The notes below the pieces were generated by a model. That model was given only the letters and a program-made list of their open reading frames with translations. It ran no database searches and was not told the origin of the DNA. 37,016 nt of DNA from a virus. The stretch is taken from IMG/VR virus record IMGVR_UViG_3300009537_000074, positions 1 through 37,016 of that record; one strand, written 5' to 3'. Of the stretch, positions 33,892 to 37,016 are shown one piece after another (position 1 is the stretch's first letter; each line of letters begins with the position of its first letter). The position numbers were made by a program, and so were the translations under genes.

Positions 33892-36800
33892 TGCCAGCAT
33901 TGGCGAGTCCGGCAACGTGGCGAACCCACCCCTATGCCTACCAGCGATACTTATTCCTGCTCGAACCCACCGTTATTTTCGCAGCACGAGTTAATCAATC
34001 CGAGTTCGCTTACCCGGTTGCGGAGGTCACCTTTGACACTGTCACAACGGGGGCTTTCGGTGACATCAAGCCGGGGATGACGGTGCTTTTTGGCACCAGC
34101 GCCGGGGCGGACGATCTGGGGCGGGCGCGGATTAGGGCCGCCGCCACGAGCGACACCCTCAAAATTGGCTACTCCTCTCAGGGGGACCACGACGGCGAAG
34201 TCAACCTGAGCAACAACCAGTATATTACGGTGTGGGACGATTACCGGGTGTGGGCGAAGATACCGCGCTTTCTTGAGGATGGCACGGTTTATAAGGACTA
34301 TGACGAGGCGATAGGGACCAACGGGACGGCTCCACCCCCGGTCGCCAACGCAGGCTGCGGCTATGCGGACTTCGTAGATACCGGGACCAGTAAAATTACG
34401 GTCAGCTTTGATGGCACCAACTCATTCGCCGTGGCGCAGGGAGCCTCCATCAGCGCCTACTTATGGGATGTGGATGATGGAACCATTACGGTTGGCAGCA
34501 CTTCCACCTCGACGATAACGGCGACCTTCCCGGCTGGGTTCCGTTGGGTGAGCCTGAAGGTGACAGACAGCAACGGCAAAACGCATACCACGCGGGTTCC
34601 GGTCTTTGGGGCCGACACCTCAAGCAATGCGCCGATTACCCAGTTCGATGTCGAGAACCACACCATCACCGCCGAGGGGACTCAGATGATCGTTAAGATA
34701 TTTTCTGATATCCCCGAATCCACCTACCCCGATGGGACACTGGTCATTTACTGGGAGGAAGAAAGCTACGGGGGAACGGCAGGGAGCCTTGCTGGTCCTG
34801 CCGGGCGGGAGCACGTCAAGTTTATCGGCTGGCACCGGGCGGATCGCGCCAGTATCCGCGCCACCCGAACTGGGATATTGAGCGGCATTTCCTTTACCTG
34901 CATGGGGGTGGCAGGCATCCTGCAAAACACGCCCGGTCTTGAGCAGGTGCTGGAGTATAACAACGCCGCCGATATCTGGATGGAGATGGCTTACCTCAAC
35001 ATTGACCGCTATATCTGGTATCTGCTCTACTGGCACAGCACGGCGCTGGAGGTGGCGGCCTTTACGTGGAGCGGGCAGGGGAGTACTTATCCCGTTACAG
35101 GATTAGAGAGTCAGGGGATGAACCTGTTTGAGCAGGTTAACCAGATGGCGCAGGCTATCGGGTACAGGCTGGCCTGCGACCAGCGGGGAAGGCTTTTTGT
35201 CAACCCCCACCCCCTTCTGTTGAATTCTGGCAGCCGCACCTCGACGACGATTATCAGTCTGGTGAGCACAGACTGGACCGATATTAATATCGCCCGCATA
35301 CGTCCGCCTCGCATTTACTGGCTGCAGGGGTCGGCGATCATCGCATCGGCGACGGATATCAGCGCGGTGCTTTGTCTGGCACCGGGCGAATCGCCGGGGC
35401 AGGGGATGGGGCCGGACCAGATGGGGCAGCAACTGGTCGTCAACCAGACGGAACTTAATGCCCGCACCGGGCACGCCTACGCCATGCGCAACAGCCCCTA
35501 CGATCCACTGGAGATCACCCTGATCAATACCGGGGACGCCGGAATCGAACCCGCCTTCTTTGAATGGATCAAGCTGACCCTGTCCGCCGACACCAACGAG
35601 CGGGGTTACGCCTTTACGGAACAGCGCATGCTGCCGGAGCATGTCACCATCCAGCACTCCAACGACCAGAAGATGATTAAGGAGGTGGTGGTCAGGGCTT
35701 TGGTGGAAACAGTGGGCACCCCGGCAGCCACCGTGGTGGTTCCGCTAGACACCACCGTCCCCCCCTACACCCCGCCCGGCGAGGTATACCCGCCGAGCAC
35801 GGAGACCAACTACGGTATCCATCAGGGCGTGGGGGTGATGGGGATGTTTACGCGGGATGGCTATCTGGTGACCACTGAAGATTTCAGTACCCCGGAGGCA
35901 AACGGTGGCCCCACGTGGACGGCAACCGCGCTGGGCCTGACAGGTAATATTGACGCCTTTGTGGTAGACCCTTTTTCCTATATTGACGGGGGTGGGGTGG
36001 ACGGGTGGATTGTTACCGAGTCCCGTATCTACAAGATAGATGATATTTTCGAGGATTACGGGGCACGGGTCACTACCCAGCAGCATGTGTTTTCGGTAGG
36101 CGGGGGGACTACATCTGCCATAGACGCCTCTTTCTCAGTCCAAAACTGGGTCATGGTAGCGAAGTTTGTTAGCTCTGGGGGCGGTGTTATCGTATCCTAC
36201 ACCACCAATGGGGGATCGACGTGGACGGAAGTGACGGTATCGGCATTATACTCTACGGCGACCTCCGGGCACGGGTGGAGTATGGGATCACTTCTTACCG
36301 GACTGCACCTCTCTAGCAAAACCCCCGGCTTGGCTTATGTAACGGCGTATTCCACGGGCGGAGCAAGTCCGCAAGCGTCCTTTTACAAAAGCCTGAACTA
36401 CGGCGCTTCGTGGGCGGCAATCGATAAGGCCGATATCGACCCCGGAGAGGGACTATCCCCCACCATCGACCAGCCGTGGGATTATCCGAGCGATGGTCTG
36501 GTGTATCACGGCTACCTCGAACACGGGGCAAGCGACTTCTTCAAAATCAGGCGCACCCTGATAGGTAGCTCCCCGTCTGACATTACCCCGACGATTTCGG
36601 GCACCTTTTATGGGCTGCGTTACGCTACGGCGGACTGGGGGATGAATGTGATGGCGGAGGACAGGCAGAATATTGTGCTCTGTGGACAGAATTATGAGGA
36701 CGACGAGTTCGCCACTTTCATCAGCAACGACGCCGGGCAGACGTGGCGGACTCTGGAAACAGGTGTCAGTGCTGGTGAAACCTACCTGCGGGCCGTCTTT

Positions 36801-36962
36801 GCCGGGGATAAAGACGTGTTATACTTCTGGATGGGAGATAACATCATCGGCTACACGCAGGATGGTGGGGCTTCTATCGATAACCGGAAGGGCAACTGGG
36901 CCGATCTCGGTATCGGGTCCGCTTACCCCGAACCTCGCATGATTGTTGGAGGACTGTCGTGA
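33891..36962 (+). CDS. Large tail/tip protein with PKD and Asp-box repeats
   Basis: The 1023-residue protein combines: N-terminal region (1-140), a PKD-like domain at about 148-240 (SAYLWDVDDGTITVG, WVSLKVTDSNGKTHTTRV), a long central region (250-640) of tail-hub character, and a C-terminal beta-propeller with Asp-box motifs at about 769 (TTNGGSTWTEV), 830 (SLNYGASWAAI), 942 (SNDAGQTWRTL) and 986 (TQDGGASIDN). Asp-box propellers occur in sialidases and other glycan-binding or -cleaving proteins; PKD domains mediate adhesion. A host-recognition or tail-tip function is inferred. Start at 33891 (TAATG); an upstream extension would enter the preceding gene. Confidence 0.8.
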   Translation: MPALASPATWRTHPYAYQRYLFLLEPTVIFAARVNQSEFAYPVAEVTFDTVTTGAFGDIKPGMTVLFGTSAGADDLGRARIRAAATSDTLKIGYSSQGDHDGEVNLSNNQYITVWDDYRVWAKIPRFLEDGTVYKDYDEAIGTNGTAPPPVANAGCGYADFVDTGTSKITVSFDGTNSFAVAQGASISAYLWDVDDGTITVGSTSTSTITATFPAGFRWVSLKVTDSNGKTHTTRVPVFGADTSSNAPITQFDVENHTITAEGTQMIVKIFSDIPESTYPDGTLVIYWEEESYGGTAGSLAGPAGREHVKFIGWHRADRASIRATRTGILSGISFTCMGVAGILQNTPGLEQVLEYNNAADIWMEMAYLNIDRYIWYLLYWHSTALEVAAFTWSGQGSTYPVTGLESQGMNLFEQVNQMAQAIGYRLACDQRGRLFVNPHPLLLNSGSRTSTTIISLVSTDWTDINIARIRPPRIYWLQGSAIIASATDISAVLCLAPGESPGQGMGPDQMGQQLVVNQTELNARTGHAYAMRNSPYDPLEITLINTGDAGIEPAFFEWIKLTLSADTNERGYAFTEQRMLPEHVTIQHSNDQKMIKEVVVRALVETVGTPAATVVVPLDTTVPPYTPPGEVYPPSTETNYGIHQGVGVMGMFTRDGYLVTTEDFSTPEANGGPTWTATALGLTGNIDAFVVDPFSYIDGGGVDGWIVTESRIYKIDDIFEDYGARVTTQQHVFSVGGGTTSAIDASFSVQNWVMVAKFVSSGGGVIVSYTTNGGSTWTEVTVSALYSTATSGHGWSMGSLLTGLHLSSKTPGLAYVTAYSTGGASPQASFYKSLNYGASWAAIDKADIDPGEGLSPTIDQPWDYPSDGLVYHGYLEHGASDFFKIRRTLIGSSPSDITPTISGTFYGLRYATADWGMNVMAEDRQNIVLCGQNYEDDEFATFISNDAGQTWRTLETGVSAGETYLRAVFAGDKDVLYFWMGDNIIGYTQDGGASIDNRKGNWADLGIGSAYPEPRMIVGGLS

Positions 36963-37016
36963 CCATAGACGAACTCCGCAGCGAAATGGACCGTTATATC
37001 GGCGCTGCCGCCGAGC
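36959..37016 (+). CDS. Start of next gene (3' truncated)
   Basis: A GTG at 36959 overlaps the TGA of the large tail gene (GTGA) and opens a frame to the window edge, beginning MTIDELRSEMDRYIGAAAE, a helical N-terminus. It continues the tail operon. Too short to classify. Confidence 0.55.
   Translation, partial: MTIDELRSEMDRYIGAAAE

Noticed and set aside
1-37016. CRISPR array, tRNA genes, insertion sequences, integrase and attachment sites
   Set aside because: No regularly spaced repeats, no tRNA cloverleaf with a T-loop in the intergenic regions, no transposase or recombinase motifs were seen in any of the gene products.

Overview
This window is a 37 kb piece of a tailed double-stranded DNA phage (Caudoviricetes), or of a prophage. 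It carries an HK97-type packaging and capsid module and a tail module with a tape-measure protein. Genes are dense, often overlap by a few bases, and mostly start behind Shine-Dalgarno sites; the DNA is GC-rich. The overlaps, the fused virion proteins and the lack of housekeeping genes argue for a phage genome rather than host chromosome. I see no integrase, lysis gene, polymerase or tRNA, so lifestyle and host cannot be fixed from this window.

Layout. (1) 1-5679, plus strand: small accessory genes, including a DUF3307-type membrane protein, a putative PD-(D/E)XK nuclease, a nucleoside 2-deoxyribosyltransferase-like protein, zinc-binding small proteins and a RuvC-like resolvase. Between two of them (369-560) lies a strongly paired RNA candidate behind a good promoter. 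(2) 5692-13648, plus strand: large terminase, a portal fused to a Mu gpF-type domain, then a run of small, mostly helical proteins, a 2H phosphoesterase fused to a helical domain, and a possible HK97 gp10-like protein. (3) 13666-16825, minus strand: a twelve-gene operon under a near-consensus promoter. It encodes eight small helical proteins (at least three visibly related), a SprT-like metalloprotease, two uncharacterised small proteins and an Asn/Gln-rich protein with a C-terminal membrane segment. (4) 16979-22286, plus strand: a small structural-type protein, an FN3 protein, and one long gene encoding a ChaB-like segment, prohead protease, acidic scaffold-like region and major capsid protein, with a strong in-frame internal start before the scaffold and capsid part. 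(5) 22375-28360, plus strand: seven overlapping genes (three glycosyltransferases, a sulfotransferase-like P-loop protein, two related methyltransferases and a kinase-like/methyltransferase fusion) behind a terminator-promoter unit. (6) 28381 to the end, plus strand: head-tail connector, tail completion candidate, tail tube, tail assembly chaperone pair with a -1 frameshift site, tape measure, and a 1023-residue tail protein with PKD and Asp-box repeats.

How it fits together. Terminase and portal package DNA into a shell built from the protease-scaffold-capsid gene. The connector, tube, chaperones and tape measure build the tail, and the last large gene supplies a tip or adhesion protein. The sugar and methyl transfer cassette sits inside the virion operon and probably decorates the virion or makes the glycans to do so. 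Regulation visible in the sequence includes TTGACG-type promoters with 18-base spacers, one of them predicted leaderless; a 31-base element that starts on the stop codon of three different genes; two genes with internal start sites; and a CCCTTTT slippery site. The most novel items are the RNA at 369-560, the stop-anchored element, and the two-strand collection of small helical proteins between portal and capsid.
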